This document shows, one piece after another, positions 29,101 through 44,100 of a stretch of DNA of 64,000 bases. The translations under genes and the position numbers were made by a program. Source of the DNA: Mactromeris polynyma (Eukaryota; Mollusca; Bivalvia; Venerida; Mactridae); the NCBI GenBank assembly GCA_032209605.1, contig JASFXZ010000029.1, forward strand, positions 423,001-487,000. The letters run 5' to 3'. Numbering within the stretch: the first letter of the stretch is position 1; each line of letters starts with the position of its first letter. The notes under the pieces were generated by a model that saw only the letters and a list, made by a program, of their open reading frames with translations, was not told the origin of the DNA and ran no database searches.

Positions 29101-32100
29101 CAGGCGTATAAAAATGAGGCTTAGCCAAGTTTTTATCAGTTTTAGAAGACAAGTTTAATAAACTAACACGAATGCAAGATTCTATTTATGACATAAACGC
29201 AGAAACGACTGCTTTTTGCCAAAACATTTCCTTAAGCCCTACATACAAATATGACACATGTAATTCAGTCTTTGGTACCAACAAAAGCCTACGCATCAAA
29301 AAGTTGTCTGGACAGTTTTCTTTTTTAATTTTCAGCCACAAAATACGAGCTTAAATGATTATATCACACATCATATTCAAATTAACAAGACATTAACTTT
29401 CTATAAAATAAAATGTCACACTTGGTACAAAATAAATATTTAACAATGTCGATATCATTTGAGTGTGACTTGTTTTGTTGTAACGTTGAACACACATGAG
29501 TTATTTCACTAGTGAAATATCGAATATAATACATGGGTATTAATACCATTCTACAACGTATGTTATGTTATAAACCACGGTTTCAAGTAAATTACATGTA
29601 TGTGTTCAATCATAATGCGCCAATGTTTGCTTTCATTTCGTATCGAGGGCTGAATATGCAAAATTGTTCCACAAGTGCATATAAAATAAAAAGGAAGATG
29701 TGACAGTTTTGCGTTTCGTCCTCGATACAGATGTCTTGGATTAAAAAATCAAGCTTTAAGGATTTATACTGGAATAACATTTGTAAAACCAACCAGACTA
29801 AGTCTTCAACAACTGATATTTCATATGTACATGTGTTCAGAATAAGATTGATGTGACAATAGTATGACCCAAGTGCTGTAAAACAGAACATTGCAATACC
29901 AGAGTCATAACCTTGCAGGAATGATAAATATTCACAGCATACCAGAATTTTTGACAACTAAAAAAAGCAAATAAAAATTTAATAAAAGAACCGTACCTAG
30001 GTCTGTATCTTGTTACAGTGATGGTCGGTCCGGAAAGAGTCAATTTGTGGAATATTCTACCTATACTTAGATAAACTTCATCCTGTTCATAAATCAACAT
30101 CAAATACAGAATAATTAACAAGTTATATATATCACATAAATATCTGAATCAAAAGCACACACATGCATTGAAATCACTGAACAGAGGTACGGTAGTACTA
30201 CTGTGTTTGGGTGTATATGTCCCATCATAACTTGTTTTCAGTCATACATGGATGGCAACATGTAGAAGACACAGTGCCAGTGATTTGTTTTGGAAAATAA
30301 TTTTACTGCCTTTGTCTTTTCAATTGGGAAAATATGCGCGATAAATCCCAAATTCGGGGGAAAAAAAGGTAATGGTTGTTTTGCTTATAAAAATAACTTT
30401 CAGCTGTGGCTGGTGTTTATTATATATATGAGGTGATGTAAGAGCAAAGATTTTATTTAATAAAAGGATAAAATACACAAACCTGTCTTAATAAAAAGAA
30501 ATTCAGTCAGAGCGGGGAAAATGTACAAAGATTGGGGAAAAATGATTAATTTTTGTTTGAAAACAGTCATTTTTGATTAGGGGAAACAGCCTATATTAGG
30601 CAGTAAAATCAACAAAAAAACACTAAGTGCTGTGACACTGTGGCACCATGCCCAAGTCACATTAACCTAACATGGTTTTGCTATGTGAATATCGGTGTTT
30701 TGTAAACCAATCAAATCATACGTTAACAACCAAGACAATTTCTCTTCAACCGAACGTTTGTAACCTTGACGCGTATAGGTTAACCTTAGGGGAAACAGCC
30801 TATATTAGGCAGTAAAATCAACAAAAAAACACCGAGTGCTGCCACACTGTGGCACCATGCCCAGTCACATTATCCAGACACCAATTCAACCAGTCCTAGA
30901 GCTTTCCTTATAAAACTGATCGTAGTTGAGTGAGCTACAAGCACAATTTTTCAACACTGTGGTTCAAACCTGAGACCTCCAGCAAGCAAGACAAACCCTT
31001 TACCCCTGAGTCATTGAGTCAGTTTCTGGTATTTAAGTCACATAAAGTTCAGGAGCCTTATTCATGAACATAATAAGTCTGCAACTCTGACTAAGACTTT
31101 AAAGTGTTAAATGTAACAATGACTATGCAGACAAAATTTCATTTCTTAAAATTTAACATAAAAAAAATAAACGGCAAATGCATTTTTCTCAAATTTAAAG
31201 TCTGAGTTTGAGACTTAAAGTGTTAAATGTAACAATGACTATGCAGACAAAATTTCATTTCTTAAAATTTAACATAAAAAAAATAAACGGCAAATGCATT
31301 TTTCTCAAATTTAAAGTCTAAGTTTGAGACTTAAAGTGTTTGTAAATAATGCCCCAAGTCTTAGACAATAAGATTATACCACATGTACAGACAGCACTAA
31401 CTGCTTAAATTAAAGTTGTAATTGTAAATAGTATTAGTACAAAAATCATTTTATGTAGTACCCGAGAATAGTTACAGAAACAGAAAGGCAATATTATACA
31501 AACTTTTTGTTCTTCCCGATGCCTAGATCTGATGAGACCCGACATATGGGATATCTGGGGACTTGAGCCCAGCACATATCTCTGACTCCCCTGGCTTGAG
31601 CCCAGTATCTGTGGAAGGCCTGTGGTCTTACTGACGGTTATAAGTTGAAATCCCTACAACAATAGAAACATGTAACAAAAAAATGTTTATACATGATAAA
31701 GCAAAATCATACATCAGCCCTGCGTTCAGTAAGGGTGTTTTGCGGCTTACGTTTTGTAACGTTTGCAGTTTGGTTCCCCAGGCGCAGTGAATGTGATACG
31801 GTGGGTCAATTTCCAATTGTTCCAAATTGATAGCCATAAGTGAACGCAGGGCTGTAAAAGTACAAGCCAGAGGTACCATTACATTGTACATAACAATCCA
31901 TGTTCCATTCATTGCTAACTTACAGACTACATAAAAGGAATTTCCATACCCGTAACAAAATTGGTTTTAGAATTTTCTTCAAATGATTCAGTCCTACAGA
32001 ACACAAGGTTCTAACTACGGTGATACTATAATTTTATAATACCAGTAGCTTCAAGAGTCATAGGTGGAAATTCTTTGCATGATTTTTAGTTACAATGTAA

Positions 32101-35100
32101 TATACAACGTAGTGCTGTTTCGGCACAGTCATACTAACATGGTTTTGCTATGTGAATATCAGTGTTTTGTAAACCAATCAAATCATACGTTTAACAACCA
32201 AGACAATTTCTCTTCAACCAAACGTTTGTAACCTTGACGCGTATAGGTTAACCTTTCGATAAAAGGCACCTTACCTTACCGAAATCCACTGAATTTTAGT
32301 GAATTTACCGGAATCCATTTTGGATCTGGAGTGACCAGAATCGTCACATCTCTGCATTTTTTTATGTTGCACAACAAATCTTAACCTTCAAATTGCGCCA
32401 ACCATCTTTTTTCAAGTTATATCTTGTTTTAGGGTTGTTTTATAAACAGCGAACAAATAGATATATGACGTGGCCCATGAAATTTTACAAAAATGCAAGT
32501 GTTTGTGTTTTTCAAGACAGAGAAAAAGCCACATTATGCTTTGATACAAGACTGAACCAACCCACTGTTATAACTTTACGTACAAGTGCATTTTCTTTCT
32601 ATCATATCTAAATCATCATGGATCAGTTCAGAAGTTCATACATCTGTTTACAGTCCATATAACAGCAATATAAATAAGGCTCACTTCCTAATCATTATAC
32701 AGTTATTTCATGGTTATTTGGGTAACAGTCAAAACTGTTGTCCCGATGTCATCCCGGACACCAAGGGACAACAGTTTTGACTGTTTTCCAAATAACCATG
32801 AAATAAATGTATTATTACCTGATCAAAAGTTTATCTAAACAAAAAAGGAAGTAACTGTTTTATTACCTGATTAATTTTTTATTTGAACAAAATAAAAATA
32901 AAATGATAAGCCGTCTAAAAATAAAATTTGGAAATTCCAATGACTTCATAGCGCCAGAGGGAAACAGTTCATACTGTTGACCGGGGCATAGTTCAATCCA
33001 AGACAAATTGATAGCTTTCATGTAAAACAGCAAAAAATAACAGTTTTGTATTTATATAAGGAATCAGTTAATAATACAATTAGTTATGCTAGTTTCATCA
33101 GTGAATGCCAATAATTTACCTGTGCCAGTCTCTGAGAGACGAATTCTTTAAACACTTCTTTCAATGATAGAGGTTGCTTTCTGTAGTATTTTTCATCATC
33201 ATTTTTGGGTGGACTGAAATATCACAAACCATTATTATGAAAATACTCTTAACTGCAATGAATAATTTCACTTCGGTAGGGCACACATGTCTAACTAATG
33301 TCCAGCATCCATTAAATCTTGCATTGTCCTTATAAGGCATCATTCAAGTTAACCAACACACAACCCTTGTTGGCAATACTTCTACATTATATTGTTTCTT
33401 CATTAAAGTATTTCATATTTTAAGAGATCTATCAGGCAAAACCAAAAAGGTTTGTTCTTAGGATGTGTTGATAGACCAAAGGAAAACCATATCACCTGTA
33501 TTCTCTATATTTTAAGCCTCACATACAGAGACATTTATAATAAGTAAATATATATAATGCATTTTTCAACCTCCTTTAAAATGCATTAAATGTCCACAGT
33601 ATGAGAGACTTAGATATCTCAGTGCAGACATACCTGCATATCGAGGTGTTGGGGCCATACCCAGCTCTCTCCATATATCGAGGGCTCAATGCAACACTGT
33701 CGTAACTCCTATGTATTTATATAGGAGTTACGACAGTGTTGCATTGAGCCCTCGATATATGTATTAAGGAGATGGTAGGTTCTGGCTGTAACCCCTCGAT
33801 ATATATCTGCACACCAGGGGTACTGATATGCATACCTGACATAGGACATGTATAATGTGTCAATCTTATTTAATCCTAAACACGAAATCATATTTCCTTT
33901 AAGAAGTAATTCAAGCAAAAACATCAGGATAAATAAATAAAAGATCTTCACCAAAACAATACTCAACTTCAACCTATCATGAAATAGCGTGCAAAACATA
34001 TTTCTCATTCTTTAAACAGAACTTAAACCAAAATGTTGATACTAAGAGAATTTTTTCATTCAAGTATTTTATACTTACGATTCCCAGAGGATTCATTTAT
34101 ATCATAGCATAGCAAAGTAGATGTCATACATTTTTACTCTTTTATGAATTAATGAAAATGTTCCAAAAATGAGATATTCAAGCCATAAATATAATTTATA
34201 TATAATTTCTTTATCTGTGGTAACCATGGTAACATTTACTTCAGATAAAAATCACTATTGACATCTTCAGGTAGTAGGCTGTAGTCAGAAACGACATAAT
34301 CATTCTGTAAGCTGACATGATCCGGAAAATAATCCGTTGTTATAGGCAACGACGCTGGCATTGTAAGTGACTTCCAATCAACACCTATAAATATATGCCA
34401 TACAGCGGTTAATAAAACTTTATATGAAACGTCACAGACATACATGTATAAACCATGGATTCGAAACAGGCTGATATCGGTGAAACGATAAGAAGAAATA
34501 ATTTTCCCACAATCCTTAGCATGCAATTTACCCACAATCCTTAAACGTGCGCTCGGTAAATATTGCGGATTTGAATCGAAATTTCATCCGATTAAACGAC
34601 ACTCGTTCGGTCTTACAACTCAGTATTGAACAAAAAAATGCATACAAGCAAACAACAAGATAAACACAAAACATATAAATACCATCAAGAAATAAATAGA
34701 TATTGTAAACACGATGATTACGGCGGTTCAAAATGTCAAATTCTCTCGATTCAGAAACAAGATGGCAGATGTCGCCAATTTTTAACCGCTATAAATCAGA
34801 ACACCTTGAATATTATCGCGGATCATTTTTGTAGAATTGTAGGAAGTATTCCAATCATTTTATCTCGGAAGAAAATCTCACTGTTTCCGAAAGTTCAAAC
34901 AAGTCTTAATACATATACCAGCCTGTTTCAAATCCATGGTTTATATGTCCTTAAAAAAGGTAAACTTAATTTATAATACAGTAAAACTTCACAAGAAGTT
35001 TGCCAAATTTAGCACTGCGATGTTGCAAATTTCTATAAGTATTGTCACTATGTTCAAATGATATAATATTCCAAAAACAATGCAATATTCACAAATGACA

Positions 35101-38100
35101 TACTAAGAAGACCAAACCACACGCTACTGAAATATAAGAAGATTGATAGTGGAAGAATGTAAAATAAGGAGTGTTACTACTGTTTAACAAAAACAGAAAT
35201 ATGCATTAAAATATCAAACAATCAACATTCAAGTTTTGATTAACACACAATTACTCTAACAGTACAAAAATACAACATTTTACATACATTTAAAAAGCCA
35301 TTTAAAATCTCCGGTAGAATTCTTACATTATCTGAAGGGCAGTATAAGAAGACAGTTGAAATAATAATATTTACATATGATATCACAAAAAAAGTCTTTA
35401 AGGATAAATCTCTGTGTACATTGCAGCATCAGACATTTTGTATTTGTATACAGGTCACACAATATTGTGTAGGCAGCCATCCTCGGTACCCAGGCTAACA
35501 TGTATGATATACTCTTGGCAAACTGACTGTAAAAAACTTGTACTCGTGAATAATTAATGAGGTAAAATCCAGCCGCTTGATTGGCCGCATGACACACACC
35601 TCATGGGATACGGAAATTGCCGATGAGCTACCCAGGTGAAATGTATACCATGGTCACCATAGTATTTCATTGTTTTTGATGTCTGAACATGTTATTTCAT
35701 GGTTGTCCCCAAAAAACCATCAAATGCCGTGGTTATACCATGGTCAAAGTGCGAGTACGACCATGTTAGAACATGGTCATTCCGTATAACAGTAAGATAA
35801 CATGAAAAACCATGATCTACCATGTAAAAAATTACAGACCATGGTCAAAGCATACATTCAACCATGGTCAGAGTAAATGACCATGAAATACAATGGTGTA
35901 CTAAAAACATAATTCTGGATCATGGTCAGGACCATTATATAATACAGCTAATCATGGTTATAGCAAATATTTCTTTCCCAGTAAAAAAAGTCAGTGAAAT
36001 ATTAGGGGAATACCACTGCTTTCAACCAGTAAGCATAAATCCACTGGAATGCCAGTGTAACACCAGTGGAATACCACTGGTAAGCATATCCAAATGACAT
36101 CCCTCATGAAAAAACTGTCTGAATCCGTTTGAATTTTTCTGATAAAAAAGGGGGGAGTGTAGTGCTTTTTGAAACTGTTAATTGGTGTATTCAAACTGAA
36201 TATTACTGAATCAAACATTTCGTGACGGAAAATATTTGCTGAATATTTCTGAATCATATATAATAACCATTCAGACGTGTGACGGACTTTTTCAGACATT
36301 ATATTGATTATTTGTTGCAAAATTTTACGTCGAATAATATTTTTTAAGTTAATACTAAATAAGAACTTTAAAAACTCAAGAATGATCCGAATAACACCTC
36401 ATCCCCGTAAAGCGTATCTTTTGTACGTCAATGAACGTGTGCCGTCCGCTATTCTGTTGCGACCGGTATTACTTGGTTTTAAACCCTGCGTATTTACATT
36501 GGGGAAGAAGCGGGAGAATTGCCAGCCATAGCTGTTCTAAAATCATACCAAATAAAAGGTTCAATGGAACAAATAAACCTACCAATGGTGCAAGTAAGTG
36601 TAACTGTTTGCTACTTGAACACTCGGATGTATAACATTGGTGGCAGCGGCGAATTTCAGACTGTTATTTCTCCGACCATTTCGGGTAGCGCATTTTTCGG
36701 GTAGTGCATTTTTCGATTGAATCGTTAATGCTAGCTTGAAAACTGTTGAATCGGGTGTTGTGGTTGGTGACAGTTATCGTAATTAATTCCGTACGATTGC
36801 ATAGAGTAAATAAGAGCTGAAGTACAGTACCTGTTTCAAGAAAATACGATAAAATACGTGTTCTAAGTTTGCTCACGTGAGGAAAATGGTTCTTTCGTAC
36901 ACAAGTTGTTTCGCCTCTGTTCGTTTTGCCCCATAGCATTCCTAAACGGTTACTGGTGTCATGCTAATATTTCCTAACATTGAGAATTAACTATGATGAC
37001 AATACTTTAATGTGTAGAGCAATTTAAAGCATTCTGCTTTTATTTTGTCATGGTTTACTTACACTTACAGTTGTGATTTATTAACAAAGAAGTCGTCATT
37101 TATTTTTTACCATATTGTTTCCTCTTTGTTTTGGCAGCTAGTTTTAATGTGATTTGTTCAATTTGTTGTTTGTATCTTCTCAAGTTAGAAGTAAATTTAC
37201 GTTTTATATTTCAGACAATTGTACTACCCTCCAGGTGATAACATTAAAGATGTGTTTAAAAACACCCTGGTCACTTCAAGCATTGGACTTGTAGGTCTTG
37301 TGGTAGCTTGGAAGAGATTGGTGTATCTACCAATAGTGTTTTCGGTTGATGACACTGCACAAACATGTTGGTGTGGTGATGTTAAACTAATAAAAAATGA
37401 CTTTCCAAAATACTTTGTTTCTTAACTCTGATTAGCTTACACACATTCTCTTGATGGAAAAAGAAATTTGTGGAGTGCATGGATGGATTTCACAGAAGGA
37501 TGTACAGAATTCTAATATGGAAATATTTTAGTGCGTGGATGGACTTCACAGAAGGATGAACTGAACTGTTGAAATATTTTAAGTGTGAATTTGTAATTCT
37601 ATTGTTTAATAACGTATCATTTTAAATTCTCTAAGGATTTCAGTAATGGTCACATGGACGTGTTCTTACAAAATGTGTTCTTACAATATGTGTTTATTAT
37701 TGTTATGATTGCATTTTAAGTACACAATATTTTTGTTTATGAATGTAATGCTATAAATCAAGTTTGATAAATATTTTATTGTGTGTTGTACAATCTCTGT
37801 TCATATGAAAGTATGTGTAAAATTAATTATGTTTTAGGTAAACCAGTTAAACAATAGTTACACATCATGTTATATCATGAAATAACATGAACTACCATGC
37901 TTCACAGATCATGGTTGACCATGTTATGTAAAATGGCTGCAAACATGGTCCGTGACCATGTTCAGACCATGTTTTTTCATGGTCTCTTACCATGGTGTGA
38001 CCATGTTTTTTCATAGTCTCTTACCATGGTGTGACCATGTTTTTTCAATGTAATCAACCATGTAAAACCATGGTCACAGACCATGTTTGCGGCCATTTTA

Positions 38101-41100
38101 CATAACATGGTCAACCATGGCTAACCATGATCTGTGAGGCATGGTAGTTCATGGTAGTTCATGGTATAACATGATTCATTTCACCTGGGTACAGATGCAA
38201 TCGCAGTTCTGAGTGCTCCAATGAGATTGCGGCTTTCAAATCGTGTTAGGCAGGACATCAATAGCTCTTCGCAAAGGAGATTCCATCTTTTTTTGTTATC
38301 GTCCATTTCATTGGTTGTGAAATGCTAATGAATATTCATGCATTACAAAGTTTTGCTAGCCAATTTGCCCAGGGTATCATACATGTTATGAACAGCTTGG
38401 GTACCAAGGATGGTAGGACAGCAAGCAGAGAGAAGATGTCTGTGCATACCTAAAGCAGATTTCTCTGATTCACATCTATGAGATAAAAAAACTACCAACC
38501 CACATTCAGTCAGTGCTAATAGTGTGCAAGTGTGCAAACTACCAATTTTATACCATAATGTCAATGACTGCTTCAACTCACAAACGTAAGAATTTTTTAA
38601 GCACAGAATCTTTACAATGGTTTCATGAAATTTCTCAGTACAGATTTATTTCAATCTCAAATAACGAGAATATGAGATTATAAAGCTTCAGATTGATCTC
38701 CAAGCACAGGATCTCATTTTGTGAATAAACCTTCTCCAGTTGATTATAGTTAGGTAAAGAAATTAAGTATACTGATACAATATATACACAATTGATGCCA
38801 TACATCTAATCTGGGTATTTAGTAAATCATATCACAATGGTACAATTATACTGCACTAAAATATCTTGAGAATGAAAACTAAGCATGAAGATTCATCTCA
38901 AGTTGTGAACGTAGGACCAAAACCGTCTGATTATTTCAAAGTATACTCAGTCAGATGAGACAAGTGGCTATGCACTCAATTAAGATTTAGACAAAGAACC
39001 AATTTCAATTGATAGACAGTTTGTTGTATGCCATTTATAGGTTTAAGCCAGAATTCATATATTTGTGTTGAGACATTTAATGAGTTTATCGGAGTTTACA
39101 ACCAGTTGACCGAACAAACGTGCCTGAGATATCAACCCAAACTAACATGTTCTATGATAGGAAATAGACAATTTTGTCCCATGTCAAACCGCCACCCTCA
39201 AAACTGGAAGTCACATACACAGCTGACTTCACTCAAGTTCTGAGACCAACCTCAATTTTAGATGTTGTTAGAAACCCGAGTCTGGTCACATATTGTTTTC
39301 TAACACACATGGGGCTTCAAGTCACATAAACAGCCAGGGGCATTCAGTGAATTTTCCAGAGTGGAGGAAGAGCACATGTGCCCCATCTTACATTATTTGG
39401 GGTGTAGGTCAGTACTCGGACTTTCCCTAAGCCAGCCCAATACCTTCCTCATATTGAAACTCTACACTCCTGGTGGGTTTCAAATGCACAGTGATTTGAA
39501 GTCAGTAACCACAACCATTCAACCACAGAGGTCCCCTTATGGTCTCGAAATAAATATTCAATAGGAGCTAATATATTGAAGCAAATGCTAGAAGCAGAGT
39601 TCCATACCTGACCCTCTTGTATCTTTGAATTTGGCTCTAAAAATGTTTTAAAGCTTTCAAGCAATGTATGCATATGAAAACTTCACCAAAAGCTCTGCAA
39701 GTTATCCATAATTCTTTCGAAGCTCTAAAGATTTACATCCATCTCAACAAACAATAGATAAATAATGCAGACAAAACATCAAAACGAAAGTAAGATAAAA
39801 CACAATAAAATACAATTGAAAGAAAAGATGTACTACTTATACCTATATTGGAGAAGATTTTATAAAAGTAGAGGTCAAAACATGTTGCCACGGAAACAAT
39901 TCCCAAGTTAGATATATTGTCCTACAGCACAACACACATTTGCACAAACTTGTCTATCCATCATGGACATTTGGCAATTGCTATATAAATACGCCTAGTA
40001 TTATCACTATCTAACTAAATGAGCGCCGCTGTACGATTTCCAACCTCTTCTATAAGTGACGTCATTTCAAGAAAACGCAACATGTGATGTTACTATTTGC
40101 AAGCAGTAAACAATATTTACTCCATATGATCACTTCATTTTCATATTGCCATATTGGGCAATTATTGCTTACTGTCAGTATATGGTGACGTCACATCGGA
40201 CGTTTTCTGGAAATCACTTAGGCCTAAAAAAAAAATATCTGAGTTAGGGTAACCCGACCCTACCTGTCGAAAAATCCCGACCCTAGAGTTTTTTACAACC
40301 CTGGAGATTTTTTTTTCGATTTTTTTTCGATTTTTAATTGTTTTTGAGAAAAAAAAAAAAAAAAAAAACTTTGTCCCTACCCTACCTAGCATTTTTGAGA
40401 CCGTTACCCTAAACACAGATATTATTTGTTTTGGCCTTAAAGAGGTTGGAAAATCTTACACCGGCGCTCAAATGGTTTGTTTATAAAACTATACTAATAC
40501 ATAAATATGTGTTAGTATACTGGCAATATGGTTTCCTATGACATTGTGAGTCAATACAATAAATCTAATTGAAGCTTACAATGAACAAACTATATATAAT
40601 GTAATTACACTATCTATTTTGTTTGATATTTCATGCTTTAAAAAAAATAAAGAGATAGCCACACAGAAGAACAAGCCTGATAATATAAGCATGGTAGAAT
40701 AAAAAAAATCAATTCAATCAAAAGAGAGAAAAGATATAAATTGCAAAAGCTTAACACAAGCATAAATATAGACAGAAAGAAAAAACTAAATGCTGAAATT
40801 TCAAAAGCAAATTTCAAATTTTCAGAAAAAGAATTACAACATAAAAGGTGCACAAAAAATGAAAGAAAAAAAACAGAAATGTTTTCATGAAATTAGAAAA
40901 AAAAAATTACGAAAAAGCACAACCAAGTTAGAGCGTCCAAAAACAAGAATGTCCAAAGGTACCCGAAAAATGAGAAATACAAGATTTTGAAACCAGCGTG
41001 AACCAAGTTATTCAAGTAATTTATAGCCATTGGGACCCAAAACTTGAGAAGCATTATTTTTACTGCATATAATAGTTTTTTGAACATTTAAAACATTAAA

Positions 41101-44100
41101 AATAATTTTACACTGGTACCATAGTCTCAAATATTTCATTTTTCAGTACCAAGCATATCAGTTATGTTAGCCTCAGCATGCTTCTATGTTAGATGTGAAG
41201 TTACATATAAATATGCAAGCAATTTGTCATGCTTCATGCTTACTTATGCCGGCACAAAAGTTTTGTGTATTTTGAAAATAGCCCGCAAGTATCGGCTTAA
41301 TCAATCGAGATTCCTCTCGACAAGTCTCCATATCATCCAGAGGGCGCCAGTCAAGTCCTGTAAAGTCAAAACTCGAAGTAAAAAAGAACAACATGATTAG
41401 AGGTTAACGGCAAAACAAAAGTTGCAAAATAGACGGATATGACTGTCTTGCATTGACCAATGATAATTCACAAAAAAATGTAAATGATCTGTAACCAAGG
41501 AAATAGATATGATACATAGTAAACTGTATAAGTAGATATTTTTGAAAATACAAAAGTCAGCAAATCGATGATTTCAGGGGTTTTGCCAGCGAAAAGAAGT
41601 GTATTTCTTTACCATTAATACGGTACACTCAGTGATAGCCAACTTTACCATTAATACGGTATACTCAGTGATGGCCAACTTTACCATTAATACGGTACAC
41701 TCAGTGATGGCCAACTTTACCATTACTATGGTACACTCAGTGATGGCCAACTTTACCATTAATACGGTACACTGAGTGATGGCCAACTTTACCATTAATA
41801 CGGTACACTCAGTGATGGCCAACTTTACCATTAATATGGTACACTCAGTGATGGCCAACTTTACCATTAATATGGTACACTCAGTGATGGCCAACTTTAC
41901 CATTAATACGGTACACTGAGTAATGGCCAACTTTACCATTAATACGGTACACTCAGTGATGGCCAACTTTACCATTAATATGGTACACTCAGTGATGGCC
42001 AACTTTACCATTAATACGGTACACTCAGTGATGGCCAACTTTACCATTAATACGGTACACTCAGTGATGGCCAACTTTACCATTAATACGGTATACTGAG
42101 AGATGGCCAACTTTACCATTAATACGGTATACTCAGTGATGGCCAACTTTACCATTAATACGGTATACTCAGTGATGGCCAACTTTACCATTAATACGGT
42201 ACACTGAGTGATGGCCAACTTTACCATTAATACGGTATACTGAGTGATGGCCAACTTTACCATTAATACGGTATACTCAGTGATGGCCAACTTTACCATT
42301 AATACGGTATACTCAGTGATGGCCAACTTTACCATTAATACGGTATACTCAGTGATGGCCAACTTTACCATTAATACGGTATACTCAGTGATGGCCAACT
42401 TTACCATTAATACGGTATACTCAGTGATGGCCAACTTTACCATTAATACGGTATACTCAGTGATGGCCAACTTTACCATTAATACGGTATACTCAGTGAT
42501 GGCCAACTTTACCATTAATACGGTATACTCAGTGATGGCCAACTTTACCATTAATACGGTATACTGAGTGATGGCCAACTTTACCATTAATACGGTACAC
42601 TGAGTGATGGCCAACTTTACCATTAATACGGTATACTCAGTGATGGCCAACTTTACCATTAATACGGTACACTGAGTGATGGCCAACTTTACCATTAATA
42701 CGGTACACTGAGTGATGGCCAACTTTACCATTAATACGGTACACTGAGTGATGGCCAACTTTACCATTAATACGGTACACTCAGTGATGGCCAACTTTAC
42801 CATTAATACGGTACACTGAGTGATGGCCAACTTTACCATTAATACGGTACACTGAGTGATGGCCAACTTTACCATTAATACGGTATACTGAGTGATGGCC
42901 AACTTTACCATTAATACGGTACACTCAGTGATGGCTAACTTTACCATTACTATGGTACACTCAGTGATGGCCAACTTTACCATTAATACGGTACACTGAG
43001 TGTTGGCCAACTTTACCATTAATACGGTACACTCAGTGATGGCCAACTTTACCATTAATACGGTACACTCAGTGATGGCCAACTTTACCATTAATACGGA
43101 ACACTGAGTGATGGCCAACTTTACCATTAATACGGTATACTCAGTGATGGCCAACTTTACCATTAATACGGTACACTGAGTGATGGCCAACTTTACCATT
43201 AATACGGTATACTGAGTGATGGCCAACTTTACCATTAATACGGAACACTGAGTGATGGCCAACTTTACCATTAATACGGTACACTGAGTGATGGCCAACT
43301 TTACCATTAATACGGTATACTGAGTGATGGCCAACTTTACCATTAATACGGTACACTGAGTGATGGCCAACTTTACCATTAATACGGTACACTGAGTGAT
43401 GGCCAACTTTACCATTAATATGGTACACTGAGTGATGAAAGGGGAACCAGTCTCATCTATCTGACTCTTTTTTTCCTAAACAAATACAGTAAAACCTCAA
43501 TAATACAACCACTCTTGGGACCCTTGAAAATTGGTTTTAATATTGAGGTAGTCTTAATATTGAGATTGAATAAAGAGCAAAACAGTGAAAATGGACCTGA
43601 AAATTGTGGTCTTATTATTGAGGTTGTCTTTAAGCAAGGTTTTACTGTAAACACATTTTGCTTTCACCCCTCAAGTTAAAGAAAAGTGGTACAGAAATTT
43701 GCAAGGACAAACATAATGAATTTATCATGTCTGTCCCATTTGTTATATTACTGGAGAAATCTTAATCAAATTTTAAGATATAGACATATGAATATTCATA
43801 AGGCCACACCAAATTGATCTCACGTTCGTCGGATTTCCCGCACCAAATCATCAGGATTTGAAAAAAAATAAATATTTTTTTACCGCCTGCTCCTACCGCA
43901 TATTTTGCGCTCGGTCCAAATTTCCCAATATGAAAAACAGTGAATTCCGGATGTAAGTCGTCGGGTACTTGTTTGTTTATTATCATCCCCAAATGGAACA
44001 ACATGTTCCCAGCGACTACCGCGTTATCGTGTCGGTAGACTGTCTTGCAGACCGGTAGCAGCAGTTTATTCGGTTAAAATTTTGTAATATTCGATCGCAT

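Noticed and set aside
37219..37425. 68-codon plus frame starting [17 protein letters not shown]
   Set aside because: Lies in the centre of the foldback structure. It has an AG acceptor-like site upstream, but no family or neighbouring exon was found.
38343..38576. 77-codon minus frame ending [20 protein letters not shown]
   Set aside because: Part of an inverted-repeat arm that is mirrored at 35480; no domain recognised and not compatible with DEPDC5.
39608..39670. Possible DEPDC5 exon reading [19 protein letters not shown] before a GTATGG donor
   Set aside because: Exons 9 and 10 already join in matching phase and reproduce the conserved FC..VDWKSL run; inserting this piece would break it.
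41574..43415. 613-codon minus-strand frame of MVKLAIT repeats
   Set aside because: Period 36 is a multiple of three, so frames stay open by arithmetic; the opposite strand and a second minus frame are open too. No conserved start, no splice link, and it lies within a DEPDC5 intron.
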